From Gordonibacter sp. 28C (GTDB lineage: Bacteria; Actinomycetota; Coriobacteriia; Coriobacteriales; Eggerthellaceae), in assembly GCF_003339845.1 (NCBI RefSeq), contig NZ_PPTR01000001.1, forward strand, positions 372,001-436,000: DNA of 64,000 nucleotides, read 5' to 3'. A program made the translations under genes and the position numbers. Below are positions 32,417-40,809 of this stretch, piece by piece; the stretch's first letter is position 1; each line of letters begins with the position of its first letter. The notes below the pieces were generated by a model. It was not told the origin of the DNA. It saw only the letters and a list, made by a program, of their open reading frames with translations, and searched no databases.

Positions 32417-33658
32417 ATGCCGAAAAGCACCCAAAGTGGCGCGCCGGTTCGTTTGAACCATCTTTTGCTTGGCGCCGTTCTGTTGGTGGTGGGGACGTCG
32501 GTCGCCATCGTGCAGTACAAAGTCCCGAGCATATTGGTGGACATCATGTCCGCATACGGCATGACGTCCGCTACGGGGTCGTGGCTGATGTCCATTTTCA
32601 CGGCGATGGGCATCGTTCTGTCGCTTCCAACGGGCTCGCTCGCAAAGAGGCTGGGGCCCAAGAACGTGCTGCTTTTGGGGTGTTCGATCGTCGTTTTGGG
32701 AAGCGTCATTGGCGCTTGGGCAACTTCGGCATGGGTCATGATCGCGTCGAGGGCCATCGAGGGAGTGGCGTTCGTGTTCGTGTCCGTTGCCGGTCCCCTT
32801 GCGGTTGACAAATACGTGGCCCACGAGCATCGGGGAACGGTCAACGGCATCTGGTCGCTGTGGATATGCCTGGGCTCGGTGGTAGGCGCGACTGCGACTC
32901 CCATGGTGTTCGAGGCCTTGGGCCTCACGGGAGCATGGCTCGCCTACGCCGTGATCGTCGCGGCGGCTGCCGTTGTGCTCGCGGTCGTCGTGCGCGTGCC
33001 GAAAGATCGCTTCTCATCGGACTCGTTGGGCTCGGCGGACAGAAATGGCATCGAGACGAGCGAGCTCGTCGAACCTCGGGCCACGGCCCGTGATTATCTG
33101 GCGATCATCCGTCCTCACGCCCTCATCTTCCTGTTCGCGTACCTTGTTTTCAATATCGAGATGCTGGCGGTTCTCAGCTACACGCCTACGTTTTTGCAGA
33201 GTCGGGGAATGAACGCGTCGCTTTCGGGTTTTGCGAGCTCGCTTCCCGGGCTGCTGGCCGTCGTCTCCTCTCCTTTGATCGGCAAGCTGATCGACAAGAC
33301 GGGCAGAACCAAGCCGTTTTTCGTCGCCGCTCTGCTCGCAAGCGGTCCGGCCACTTTTCTCATGCTCACCCAGTCAGGGCCCCTTTTGTGGGTGGGTGCC
33401 CTGCTCATGGGCCTTATCGGCTATGGCCTTCCCGTGGTGAGCTTTTCGGCGCTCCCTCAAATCGCGGGAAAAAGGTCGCTGCTTCCCGCGGCGACGGGGG
33501 CGCTCACGCTGGTCATGTGCCTTGGCGAGTTCTTGGGGTCGCTTGTGACGCCCCTGCTGCTCGGGCCGGATCTGTCGAATTGGACGTTTTGCGGCACCGT
33601 TATGCTTGCCCTGGGGTTGACGGGTGCCGTTGCCGCCGCGTTCTGCCGAATAAAGTGA
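32417..33658 (+). CDS. MFS transporter
   Basis: 413 residues from ATG 32417 (MPKSTQSGAP; AGAAAGGAAA upstream). About twelve TM segments; the A-motif-like TGSLAKRLGPKN follows TM2 and GKLIDKTGRTKP is its second-half copy. The general layout is that of anion/organic-acid or nitrate/cyanate-type MFS permeases (CynX-like). It follows the nitrilase and membrane-protein genes and faces the membrane LuxR gene convergently. It may import the nitrilase substrate or export a product. Confidence 0.85.
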   Translation: MPKSTQSGAPVRLNHLLLGAVLLVVGTSVAIVQYKVPSILVDIMSAYGMTSATGSWLMSIFTAMGIVLSLPTGSLAKRLGPKNVLLLGCSIVVLGSVIGAWATSAWVMIASRAIEGVAFVFVSVAGPLAVDKYVAHEHRGTVNGIWSLWICLGSVVGATATPMVFEALGLTGAWLAYAVIVAAAAVVLAVVVRVPKDRFSSDSLGSADRNGIETSELVEPRATARDYLAIIRPHALIFLFAYLVFNIEMLAVLSYTPTFLQSRGMNASLSGFASSLPGLLAVVSSPLIGKLIDKTGRTKPFFVAALLASGPATFLMLTQSGPLLWVGALLMGLIGYGLPVVSFSALPQIAGKRSLLPAATGALTLVMCLGEFLGSLVTPLLLGPDLSNWTFCGTVMLALGLTGAVAAAFCRIK

Positions 33659-33713
33659 AGGCGATGCGTTCGGATGCAAAGGGGGAAACGCTGTTCGGAG
33701 GCAATGCGGACGG

Positions 33714-35264
33714 CTACGATGTGTACTGCTGCATATAGTCTAGGATTTCCTGGCGGGAGTGCAAGCCGGTCTTCGCGTAGATGCGCTTGATGTGCGCATG
33801 GGCGGTTCCCGGCGTGATGTAGAGCTCCTCGGCCACGCGCTTCTGGGTGTATCCCAGCGCGTAGAGCGCCAGCACCTCCATCTCGCGTTCCGACAGCAGG
33901 AACTGCTTGCCCATCTCCTCGGCGTTGTGCTTCATGGACGCTTGGCGCACGTCGGCCAGCGACTCGTGCTCGTCGAGGCCCATGATCTTAACCAAGACGC
34001 TTTCCTGGCGGGTTGCCTGGTCTTCATGCTCCTTGTTCTCGCGCCGAGCGATGTTGAGGAACTGCACGAAAACGACCTGGGTCGACACGACGATAAGCAC
34101 GCCCATGAGCGCGTTCATGAGCACGTCGTTCGCCGATATGCTGTAGAACTCCATCAGCGCCACGCGCGCGACGGCGCGGCAGCCCAGCCACACGAGCCAT
34201 CCGGCGATGGCGTAGTAGTACGGGTCGCGCCATCCGTAGCTCATGAACGCGATGATGATGTACCAGGTGAACGCCACCATGAGGGCGTTCAGCGTCGTGG
34301 TGAACACGGCGCCGATGTCCAGCATGTCGGGGAAGGCGGCGTAGGCGATAAGCGCAAGGCAGGCCAATAGCTCCATGACGATGAAGATGCCCACGGTGAG
34401 GACGCGCTGGCGCTTGCCCAGCACGAGCGCGATGATGGCGCCGCTGATGCCCACCGTGAGCAAGCCGTAGGCTGCGCGCGTGACGGGCGCGAATGCGATG
34501 GCCTGGCCGTCGGGGTAGCCGCGCAAAAGGCCGATGACGATGGACAGGAAGCCTATGCCGATGGCCGTGGCCGCCAGGAACTGCTTGCTCTGGATCATGT
34601 TCTTCGTGAAGCCGAAGTAGTCGCTCGATTGGGATACGGAAACGATGTCGTGCGGCTGCGTGCGATGGCGTGCCCACAGCATGCACGGGTACTGAACCAG
34701 CACGAGCGCCGCGGCGACGAAGTTGCCCGCCGCGCCGGGCAGCAGCGCGCACAGGTATATCTCCACCTCGCTTAAGATGAGCGCGGAAAACACGAACAAA
34801 GCCGCCACGATGGTTCCCGTTCCGCGGGCGCGGCGCAGCCAATAATATATGGTGACGGAGGACACGAGCGTGCACAGCGAGCTCAAAGCGAACTGCAGGG
34901 CGGGGTCGTCGTTGCCCGTCAGGTCGAGCGCTGCCAGCCCAGCCAGCGTCAAGGCTTCCAGGGCTATGCCGACGCGCATGATGACGTTCGTGGCGTGCTT
35001 CTTGATGGACACCTTGCCCACCGTGATGACGACGAAGAACACGGCGAGCACGCAAAGGGCCACCAGCATGGCACCGTCGGTGAAGATGCCCTCGTCGGTG
35101 CTGGTGTAGCTGCCGTAGCTGGCGACGATGAGGCCCGCCCGACCGAAACCCAGACCCACCACGAGCGGCCAGAGCAGGTGGAAGCTGTTCAGAACCGTGT
35201 TCGGTGCGAGCTGCTCGTCGGGGTCGCCGCCTTCCGTCTGGTTGCTCGTCGCATGTGCGCTCAA
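33714..35264 (-). CDS. Membrane-bound LuxR-family transcriptional regulator (about 12 TM)
   Basis: 516 residues. About twelve TM segments at residues 28-410, then a linker (REMEVL preceded by a helix EEMGKQFLLS), and a LuxR/GerE domain at about 456-516 (LLSEREMEVLALYALGYTQK, TPGTAHAHIKRIYAKTG). It lacks receiver or kinase domains. It is convergent with the MFS gene and divergent from the acidic-protein gene. By analogy with the other membrane LuxR genes here, it probably regulates one of its neighbours. The ligand is not known. Confidence 0.87.
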   Translation of the reverse strand: MSAHATSNQTEGGDPDEQLAPNTVLNSFHLLWPLVVGLGFGRAGLIVASYGSYTSTDEGIFTDGAMLVALCVLAVFFVVITVGKVSIKKHATNVIMRVGIALEALTLAGLAALDLTGNDDPALQFALSSLCTLVSSVTIYYWLRRARGTGTIVAALFVFSALILSEVEIYLCALLPGAAGNFVAAALVLVQYPCMLWARHRTQPHDIVSVSQSSDYFGFTKNMIQSKQFLAATAIGIGFLSIVIGLLRGYPDGQAIAFAPVTRAAYGLLTVGISGAIIALVLGKRQRVLTVGIFIVMELLACLALIAYAAFPDMLDIGAVFTTTLNALMVAFTWYIIIAFMSYGWRDPYYYAIAGWLVWLGCRAVARVALMEFYSISANDVLMNALMGVLIVVSTQVVFVQFLNIARRENKEHEDQATRQESVLVKIMGLDEHESLADVRQASMKHNAEEMGKQFLLSEREMEVLALYALGYTQKRVAEELYITPGTAHAHIKRIYAKTGLHSRQEILDYMQQYTS

Positions 35265-35411
35265 GCGCGCCTCCCTCTCCCTGATAGACGTCGACGTCGC
35301 GATAGGCGCGGCTCCGCTTTCGCCCTCGATTTATCCTGAAAGAGGGGATGCCGGATGCGCTCCGAAGGTCATCATACCATATGGATTCAGAGGCTCGATT
35401 AAGGAGCGAAT

Positions 35412-36455
35412 ATGGTTGACGAAGAAGCTCGGCGAATTCGAGAAGAGGTTATCCGGGCGCTTGCCGAGGAAGAGGCGAGAGGGGGCGGGGACGCCGATCC
35501 GGCGGCCGATGCCGAGCTTGCCAAGACGCCCGCAGGCCAGGGCGCCGGGGCTCCGCTTCCCAACGATCCCGGTATGGTCGAGGGCGGCCCAGAAGCCGCT
35601 TTCGATACGGACTCCGTTGGGTGCGCGCCCGCGCCCGGCACCGGCGCGCTCACCGAACGCGAGCTGCTTGCCGCGATCTTCGAAGACGTGCGCGCGCAAT
35701 CCGCCGCGGGACGGTTGGTTGAACCGACGAGGTGGGCGGAGGCCGGCCTCGTGCCCGAAGGCCAGACGGCCGAGGACTGGGAGATGCTCGTGTACGAGTA
35801 CCTTGAGGAGCGCGAGGCCGAGCGGGCGGGGCAGGAGGTTCTCGAGCCGGCGGCTCCCGTCCGCACCGCCACGCGGACGGTGGGCGTGCCCCGCATGCTT
35901 CGAGCCGAGGAGCCCGAGGAAGCCGAGGAACCCGAGGAAGCTGCGGTGCCCGAAGAACCCGAAACGCTCGAGACGGCCGTCGAGGTCGAAGCCTCCGACG
36001 AGGCGGAATCCGCCGAGACCGCGCCGACGGACGACCCCGCTCCATCGGACGAAGCGTCCGAGGAGCCTCCGTGCGACGACATCGTCGCTCTGGTGGGCAA
36101 GCACAGCTACTACCTGTACTCCGCCGACCGCATGACGGACGCCTACGCGCGCTGGTCGTTTCTGGCGAACGAGGACGATCGCGTGCTCACGTTCGTAGAG
36201 TGCGTGCGCGACGAGTCGAAGAAGTACCCGCGCCCGATGGAGGCCGCTTCGCTTTCCAACGAGCCGTTCAACCTGTCGCGCGAGGAGATCGACGAGTTGT
36301 GGCAAACGGTTCGAGACAGCGGGGCCTATCCCGATCTCGACACCGTAACCGCCTCGAACGGCGACGTGTACTATTTTTCGACCGAGTACTTGACGCCCGC
36401 CTACGCGGCGTCGCTCGCGGAGTGGAGCTCCGTCGAGCGCGGCATGTTCCTGTAA
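35412..36455 (+). CDS. Uncharacterised acidic protein with Glu/Ala/Pro-rich middle
   Basis: 347 residues. The N-terminal ~130 residues are acidic with ALTERELLAAIFEDVRAQSA and WAEAGLVPEGQTAEDWEMLV. A low-complexity Glu/Ala/Pro stretch spans about 150-220 (EEPEEAEEPEEAAVPEEPET), and the last ~120 residues form a compact, more conserved-looking domain (IVALVGKHSYYLYSADRMTD and SREEIDELWQTVRDSGAYPD). No signal peptide or TM segment. ATG 35412 has GGAGCG upstream. I do not recognise the family; it looks lineage-specific. A REP-like fragment follows. Confidence 0.7.
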   Translation: MVDEEARRIREEVIRALAEEEARGGGDADPAADAELAKTPAGQGAGAPLPNDPGMVEGGPEAAFDTDSVGCAPAPGTGALTERELLAAIFEDVRAQSAAGRLVEPTRWAEAGLVPEGQTAEDWEMLVYEYLEEREAERAGQEVLEPAAPVRTATRTVGVPRMLRAEEPEEAEEPEEAAVPEEPETLETAVEVEASDEAESAETAPTDDPAPSDEASEEPPCDDIVALVGKHSYYLYSADRMTDAYARWSFLANEDDRVLTFVECVRDESKKYPRPMEAASLSNEPFNLSREEIDELWQTVRDSGAYPDLDTVTASNGDVYYFSTEYLTPAYAASLAEWSSVERGMFL

Positions 36456-36472
36456 ACGAGATCGCACCGACC

Positions 36473-36505
36473 GAGCGCTGCAGGCGCGGGGTCGAAGGAT
36501 CTTGC
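36473..36505 (+). repeat. REP-like element, partial copy
   Basis: GAGCGCTGCAGGCGCGGGG followed by GTCGAAGGATCTTGC matches the second half of the repeat at 37193-37238. It lies directly before the NifU-like gene and overlaps the alternative TTG start region. Confidence 0.6.
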
Positions 36506-36522
36506 TAGAGAGAGGGGTTTTC

Positions 36523-37116
36523 GTGGAAGACGAGGCACGCAACGTGTACCGCGAGGTGAAGGACCGCCACGTGCTGCGCACGGCGGACGTGTACCAAACC
36601 GAGATCGAAGACGGCGTGGCGGGCTACTCCGACACGCTGCTGGCCGTGGTGGCGAACTTCCGCAACGGCGGAGCGCCCGAAGGGTTCAACGCCCAGAGCA
36701 TGGTGGGCAAGTCGAAGCGCGGCGAGGTGGCCCTGCGCCTGTTCGCCGTCGTCGATCCCGACACCGAGACGTTCGTGCGGGCGGGTTTCAAGGCGCGCGG
36801 ATGCCTGGCCGTGACCGGCTGCGCGAGCGTGGTGTGCTCCCTGCTGGAAGGCAGAACGCTCGAAGAGGCGCTAACCATCACCACCGACGACGTGAAGCGC
36901 GCCCTGGACGGCGTGCCGGTCGACAAATCGTACACGCTCCACTTCGCCGTCGAGGCCATCCGCGCTCTCGTGGGCGACTATCTCGCGCATCAGGGCGCCA
37001 CGCTCCAAGAGCTCGACGCCCGCGTGCCCTGCGACGCCTTGGGCGTTTCCTGCGTCATGTGCGAGCACTGCTCTTTCCGCTCCACCCGCATCGATCTGAG
37101 GCTGGCCGAAGCGTAG
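36523..37116 (+). CDS. NifU/IscU-like protein with altered cysteines
   Basis: 197 residues from GTG 36523, which has AGAGAGGGG upstream; a TTG at 36502 would add seven residues and overlap the repeat. The region GFKARGCLAVTGCASVVCSL, then LEGRTLEEALTITTDDVKRA, aligns without gaps to the central part of NifU/IscU scaffolds. Of their three cluster cysteines only the middle one (RGCLAV) is kept: the first aligns with Arg in SKRGEVAL and the third with Thr in SYTLHFAVEA. Extra cysteines follow (GCASVVC) and the C-terminus ends with CDALGVSCVMCEHCSF. It may bind a cluster differently or act on another metal. Stand-alone; no cysteine desulfurase adjacent. Confidence 0.75.
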   Translation: MEDEARNVYREVKDRHVLRTADVYQTEIEDGVAGYSDTLLAVVANFRNGGAPEGFNAQSMVGKSKRGEVALRLFAVVDPDTETFVRAGFKARGCLAVTGCASVVCSLLEGRTLEEALTITTDDVKRALDGVPVDKSYTLHFAVEAIRALVGDYLAHQGATLQELDARVPCDALGVSCVMCEHCSFRSTRIDLRLAEA

Positions 37117-37154
37117 GGTTGCCTTGTTGTTCCGAGCGCAGGCCGCTCCCACTT

Positions 37155-37306
37155 TGTCATCCTGAGCGGAGCGCCGCAGCGCAAGGCCACCCTGTCATCC
37201 TGAGCGGAGCGCCGCAGGCGCGCAGTCGAAGGATCTTCGGCAATGGGGTGCTTCCTTCGTCGAAGATCCTTCGACTGCGGCGCTACGCGCCTCCGCTCAG
37301 GATGAC
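37155..37306. repeat. REP-like repeats: two direct copies and one inverted copy
   Basis: TGTCATCCTGAGCGGAGCG begins at 37155 and 37193. The second copy runs on to GTCGAAGGATCTTCG (ending about 37239) and its inverted counterpart fills 37261-37306, so 37193-37306 can fold into a long hairpin with a roughly 20-nt loop. TCATCCTGAGCG...GTCGAAGGATCT is a widespread short extragenic repeat. The 334-bp gap holds this and the next terminator, with no gene. Confidence 0.8.
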
Positions 37307-37323
37307 AAGCTGGAGCAACTATG

Positions 37324-37350
37324 AGAAAGCCCCCGAATCGGGGGCTTTCT
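37324..37350. terminator. Intrinsic terminator of the aldehyde oxidoreductase gene
   Basis: AGAAAGCCCCC (37324-37334), loop GAATC, GGGGGCTTTCT (37340-37350). Confidence 0.85.
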
Positions 37351-37450
37351 CATGCGGACGGCCTCGTAAGAAGGGGGGAAGGTAGGCCGTCCGCTTCCGA
37401 TGAGGGAGCGGTGCCGCAGAGGGGAGGGCGGCACCGCCGGATCGATGGTT

Positions 37451-39580
37451 TTACGGCAGCAGGCCCAGGCCGTCGAGCTCTTCCTTGACGTCGGACATGC
37501 CGTACTGGTCGAGGCAGGAGGCCGTGGGGCAGCCCTTCTCGTGATCCCAGCCGAACGTGTCGTAGAGCATGCCGAGCGCGGTTTGGAAGTCGTTGCGCTC
37601 CATCTTGATGGTGCCTTCCGTGAACGGCTGCTTGTCAGGATCGGCGTTGAACGTCCAGGCGCACATGACGTCGTGGACGTTGCGCATGTCGTTCTCGCCC
37701 ATGGTGCCGTCGGCCTTCGTCATGCCGCGCACGGTGTTGGCGCGCTGCAGCGTCATGATCTTGGCGCCCGCCTGGTACAGGTCGTCGGTGGTCACGTCCT
37801 CGCCGGTCACGGCCTTGAAGAACTTGGCCTCCAGGTCCAGGTCGCCGCGATAGCTGCGGGCCTTCGTCGGGCTCATGGTCATGGGCCACACCCAGTTGCA
37901 CAGCGTGAGCGAGTCGTGCAGCACGTCGGTGACGATGCTCCACCAGGCGAAGTTCGCCTTGTGCTCGTTCATGGGCGTGTAGTTCTTGTCCGGATCGATG
38001 GCGTCCTTGCCGCCCCACACTTCTTCGGCGATCTCCTGCTTCAGCTCGAAGGGCAGGCCGCAGCCTTGGAAGTTCACGGCGGAGTGGATCATGTCGTCGC
38101 GGTTGAACATCATGTTGTACACGCCGCCCACCTGGCCGAAGCACTCGATGGAGTGGTGCACGGGCCAGCCGCGGTAGTTGATGAGCTGGCTGGGCTGCTG
38201 GTCGAACCATTCCTTGTCGTCCCAGCGCTCGGTCCAGTGGTAGGGGCCGTAGGCCAGATGCGCGATCTCGGAGTCGTTGCGGGCGATGTCGTGCAGCAGC
38301 TCCACCATGATGGTGGGGTCGTCGTTGTAGATGCGGTTCCAGTCGTACTTCGCCTTCTCCTCTTCGGGCAGCACGCGGTCGAACACGCCCGCTTTGATGC
38401 AGTGGGCCAAATCGCGCCACAGCTGGGCGTAGTTGCACCACAGGCCCAGCTCGTCGATGGTGGTGCCGATGAGCGTGTTCCACACGATGCCCGACTCGGT
38501 GTCTTCCTTGATGTCGGTTTTCAGGATGCCGTTCATGTACTTGAAGGGGAAGTTCGCCGCGCAGGTGTTGCCCGAGGTCGACTTGCCGCCCAGCTCGCCC
38601 GTGCGCTCGGTGCGCAGGTCGGAGTAGCAGTGGATGGGGCAGCTGTGGCAACCGTCCATCTTGATGGTGTACTTCTCGGCCACCTCGCCCAGGTCGTACA
38701 CCGATTTCATGCAGCGGTAGCCCACCGTGTTCAGCTCGCCGGGCTTCGGCTCGCCCACGTCGATGGGGCCGTCTTCGGCCATGCCCCACGTCAGGCCGCT
38801 GCGCGCGGACCAGCGGGAGCCCTTGTCGTAGAACTCGGCCCATTCCTGCTGCGTCTGCGGCACCACGTGGTTGTTGTTGGAGCCGATGACCTCGCGCAGC
38901 ATGTAGTCGGACAGGTCGGCCACGGCCTGCGGGTCCTTCACGTGCACGCTGCCGTTGCCCTTCACCACGATGGCCTTGACCATCTTCGAGCCCATGACCG
39001 AGCCCGTGCCGGCGCCGGCGGAGTGGTTGCGGGAGTTCATGATGCACGCGTAGGGAAGCAGGTTCTCGCCGGCGGGGCCGATGGTGGCCACGCACGCCTC
39101 GTTGCCTTCCTTGCGGCAGAGCACCTCGGTGGCCTCGCGGGTGCCCAGGCCCCACACGGAGCCGGCGTCCTTGATCTCCACCTTGTCGTCCACGATGTTC
39201 AGGTACACGGGCTTGCTGGACGCGCCTTCCAGCACGATGGCGTCCCAGCCGGCGAGCTTGATCTTGGCGCCGATCATGCCGCCGCAGTGCGCGTCGATAA
39301 CCAGATGGTCCTTCGTGAACGTGGACAGCGAGCAGATGGTGGTGCGGCCCGCCAGGGGCACGCCCGAGGCCGTCAGGGGGCCGACGGCGAAGATGATCTT
39401 GTTCTCCGGGGAGAACGGGTCGGTGCCGGCCGGCACCTCGTCGTACATGATCTTGTTCGCGAGGCCCATGCCGCCGATGTACTCTTTGTAGGGGTCGGTC
39501 GGTTGCGTCGTGATCGAGCCCGTGCTCAGATTGACGCGGAGTATCTTACCGGCCCATCCGTACGATGTTTCGTCAGCCAT
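37451..39580 (-). CDS. Aldehyde:ferredoxin oxidoreductase (tungsten type)
   Basis: 709 residues, no signal peptide. N-terminal GWAGKILRVNLSTGSITTQP and YIGGMGLANKIMYDE are the AOR start. Pterin-binding GAGTGSVMGSKMVKAIVVKG is present. The [4Fe-4S] cysteines are C311, C314, C318 (GCHSCPIHC) and C561 (LTLCNWVW). It should oxidise aldehydes to carboxylic acids in the cytoplasm and pass electrons to ferredoxin, or run in reverse. It is divergent from a Tat ferredoxin and polysulfide-reductase-like operon with a 397-bp shared regulatory region. A classical tungsten-cofactor synthesis gene is not in the window. Confidence 0.93.
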   Translation of the reverse strand: MADETSYGWAGKILRVNLSTGSITTQPTDPYKEYIGGMGLANKIMYDEVPAGTDPFSPENKIIFAVGPLTASGVPLAGRTTICSLSTFTKDHLVIDAHCGGMIGAKIKLAGWDAIVLEGASSKPVYLNIVDDKVEIKDAGSVWGLGTREATEVLCRKEGNEACVATIGPAGENLLPYACIMNSRNHSAGAGTGSVMGSKMVKAIVVKGNGSVHVKDPQAVADLSDYMLREVIGSNNNHVVPQTQQEWAEFYDKGSRWSARSGLTWGMAEDGPIDVGEPKPGELNTVGYRCMKSVYDLGEVAEKYTIKMDGCHSCPIHCYSDLRTERTGELGGKSTSGNTCAANFPFKYMNGILKTDIKEDTESGIVWNTLIGTTIDELGLWCNYAQLWRDLAHCIKAGVFDRVLPEEEKAKYDWNRIYNDDPTIMVELLHDIARNDSEIAHLAYGPYHWTERWDDKEWFDQQPSQLINYRGWPVHHSIECFGQVGGVYNMMFNRDDMIHSAVNFQGCGLPFELKQEIAEEVWGGKDAIDPDKNYTPMNEHKANFAWWSIVTDVLHDSLTLCNWVWPMTMSPTKARSYRGDLDLEAKFFKAVTGEDVTTDDLYQAGAKIMTLQRANTVRGMTKADGTMGENDMRNVHDVMCAWTFNADPDKQPFTEGTIKMERNDFQTALGMLYDTFGWDHEKGCPTASCLDQYGMSDVKEELDGLGLLP

Positions 39581-39685
39581 GTTGCATCTCCAAATCTAGG
39601 GGAAAAGGATTCGTGGTTCGTGTTGTGTGGGAACCGACGGACGCGATGCGAGCGCTGACAACAATCGTCAAGCGGCAGTATGCGC

Positions 39686-39770
39686 GACCTTGTAGGTCGG
39701 GGTATCCCCTCTTTGGGGGTAATTCCGCAAAATCGCCGATCAGGTTACAGAACTCCCTCAAAGAGGGTAG
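39686..39770. promoter_or_regulatory. Divergent regulatory region with inverted sites
   Basis: Site A, 39703-39723, reads on the minus strand ATTACCCCC, AAAGA, GGGGATA. Site B, 39753-39770, reads CTCCCTCAAAGAGGGTAG on the plus strand. Both share CCCYCAAAGAGGG and face opposite ways. A third palindrome GACCT-TGT-AGGTC is at 39686-39698. They lie between the aldehyde oxidoreductase and ferredoxin genes and are likely operators for one or both. The rest of 39581-39977 has no gene. Confidence 0.5.
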
Positions 39771-39977
39771 GGCGGGCGCGCACGGTCGCGCATACTTCGA
39801 GGCGTTGTGTGGCACCGCGAAATCGGAGGCGAGTCCGAGCGCAGCCACCCCGTGGCGAGCAGCCGCCCGCGCGAAGCGCAGGCGGGGCGAGACGAGAGAA
39901 GCCAGGCGAGACGGCGCGGGGTCGGCATCAGGGAAACGACACTCACGGAATGCAAGTGAGGGAGGGAGCACCAGGCT

Positions 39978-40736
39978 ATGTCAGATTCCAATCTGCACCA
40001 GAACACCTCCGAGAACCAGGACGTTCGGGAGAGCGCGCCTGCGACGACCGGAACCGCAGGCGCCGAAGGCGTTGCGGGCGAGGGGGAGCACAAGAGCAAA
40101 ACGTTCACGCGACGCAGCGTGCTGGCCATGGCGGGCTGCGGCGTCGCCGGCCTCGTGGTCGGCGGCGTGCTGGCGTCGTGGGGCGTGACGTCGAAGTCCA
40201 TCGCCTCGGGGCGCATCGAGATCCGCACCACGCCCACGAAGATGATCGTGACCGACCGCGCCCGCTGCTCGGGCTGCCAGCGCTGCGAGATGATGTGCAC
40301 GCTGAAGAACGACGGTCGCGTGAGCCAGCATATCGCCCGCGTGCGCGTGTGGCCGAACTACAACTTCGGGTCGGGCGCCGACACCTTGGACGGCGTCTAC
40401 GACAACTGCGAGTTCACCGTCGAGCACTGCAAGCAGTGCGAGGATCCCGCGTGCATGAACTACTGCCCGGTCCACGCCATCTACGCCGACGAGAAGTCCG
40501 GCGCGCGCAAGGTGGACGCCGAGCGCTGCATCGGCTGCGGCATGTGCAGCCAGGCGTGCCCGTGGAACATGCCGCGCGTCGACAGCGAGACCGGCGTGTC
40601 CACGAAGTGCATCTCGTGCGGCCGCTGCGCCGAGCAGTGCCCGAACGGCGCCATCAAGTTCATCGACTGGGAAGACATCGCGCAGAAAGTCATCGACCAG
40701 GGCGTCGTGAGGACGACGACCCTCGTGCAGGCGTGA
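39978..40736 (+). CDS. Tat-exported polyferredoxin, four 4Fe-4S clusters
   Basis: 252 residues. A long polar N-terminus leads to a twin-arginine signal (TFTRRSVLAMAGCGVAGLVV) that may stay as a membrane anchor. Cluster motifs: CSGCQRCEMMC, CKQCEDPACMNYCP, CIGCGMCSQACP and CISCGRCAEQCP. It is built like the Fe-S subunits of molybdenum reductases but carries its own export signal. It is the first gene of an operon with the TorD-like chaperone and the polysulfide-reductase-like genes; it may be an extra electron carrier for that complex. AOR is cytoplasmic, so this exported ferredoxin is unlikely to be its direct partner. Confidence 0.9.
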   Translation: MSDSNLHQNTSENQDVRESAPATTGTAGAEGVAGEGEHKSKTFTRRSVLAMAGCGVAGLVVGGVLASWGVTSKSIASGRIEIRTTPTKMIVTDRARCSGCQRCEMMCTLKNDGRVSQHIARVRVWPNYNFGSGADTLDGVYDNCEFTVEHCKQCEDPACMNYCPVHAIYADEKSGARKVDAERCIGCGMCSQACPWNMPRVDSETGVSTKCISCGRCAEQCPNGAIKFIDWEDIAQKVIDQGVVRTTTLVQA

Positions 40737-40809
40737 TAGTTCCGGATACGATCCCGACGCCCGGCGCTTGCCGCGCCGGAGCGATAAGAAACGGGAAGGA
40801 GGGAGAGCG

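Noticed and set aside
37155-37306. Possible CRISPR array
   Set aside because: Only three copies, one inverted, without regular spacers; REP-like.
37451-39977. Tat ferredoxin as direct partner of the aldehyde oxidoreductase
   Set aside because: The oxidoreductase has no export signal while the ferredoxin has a Tat signal, so they should be on opposite sides of the membrane.
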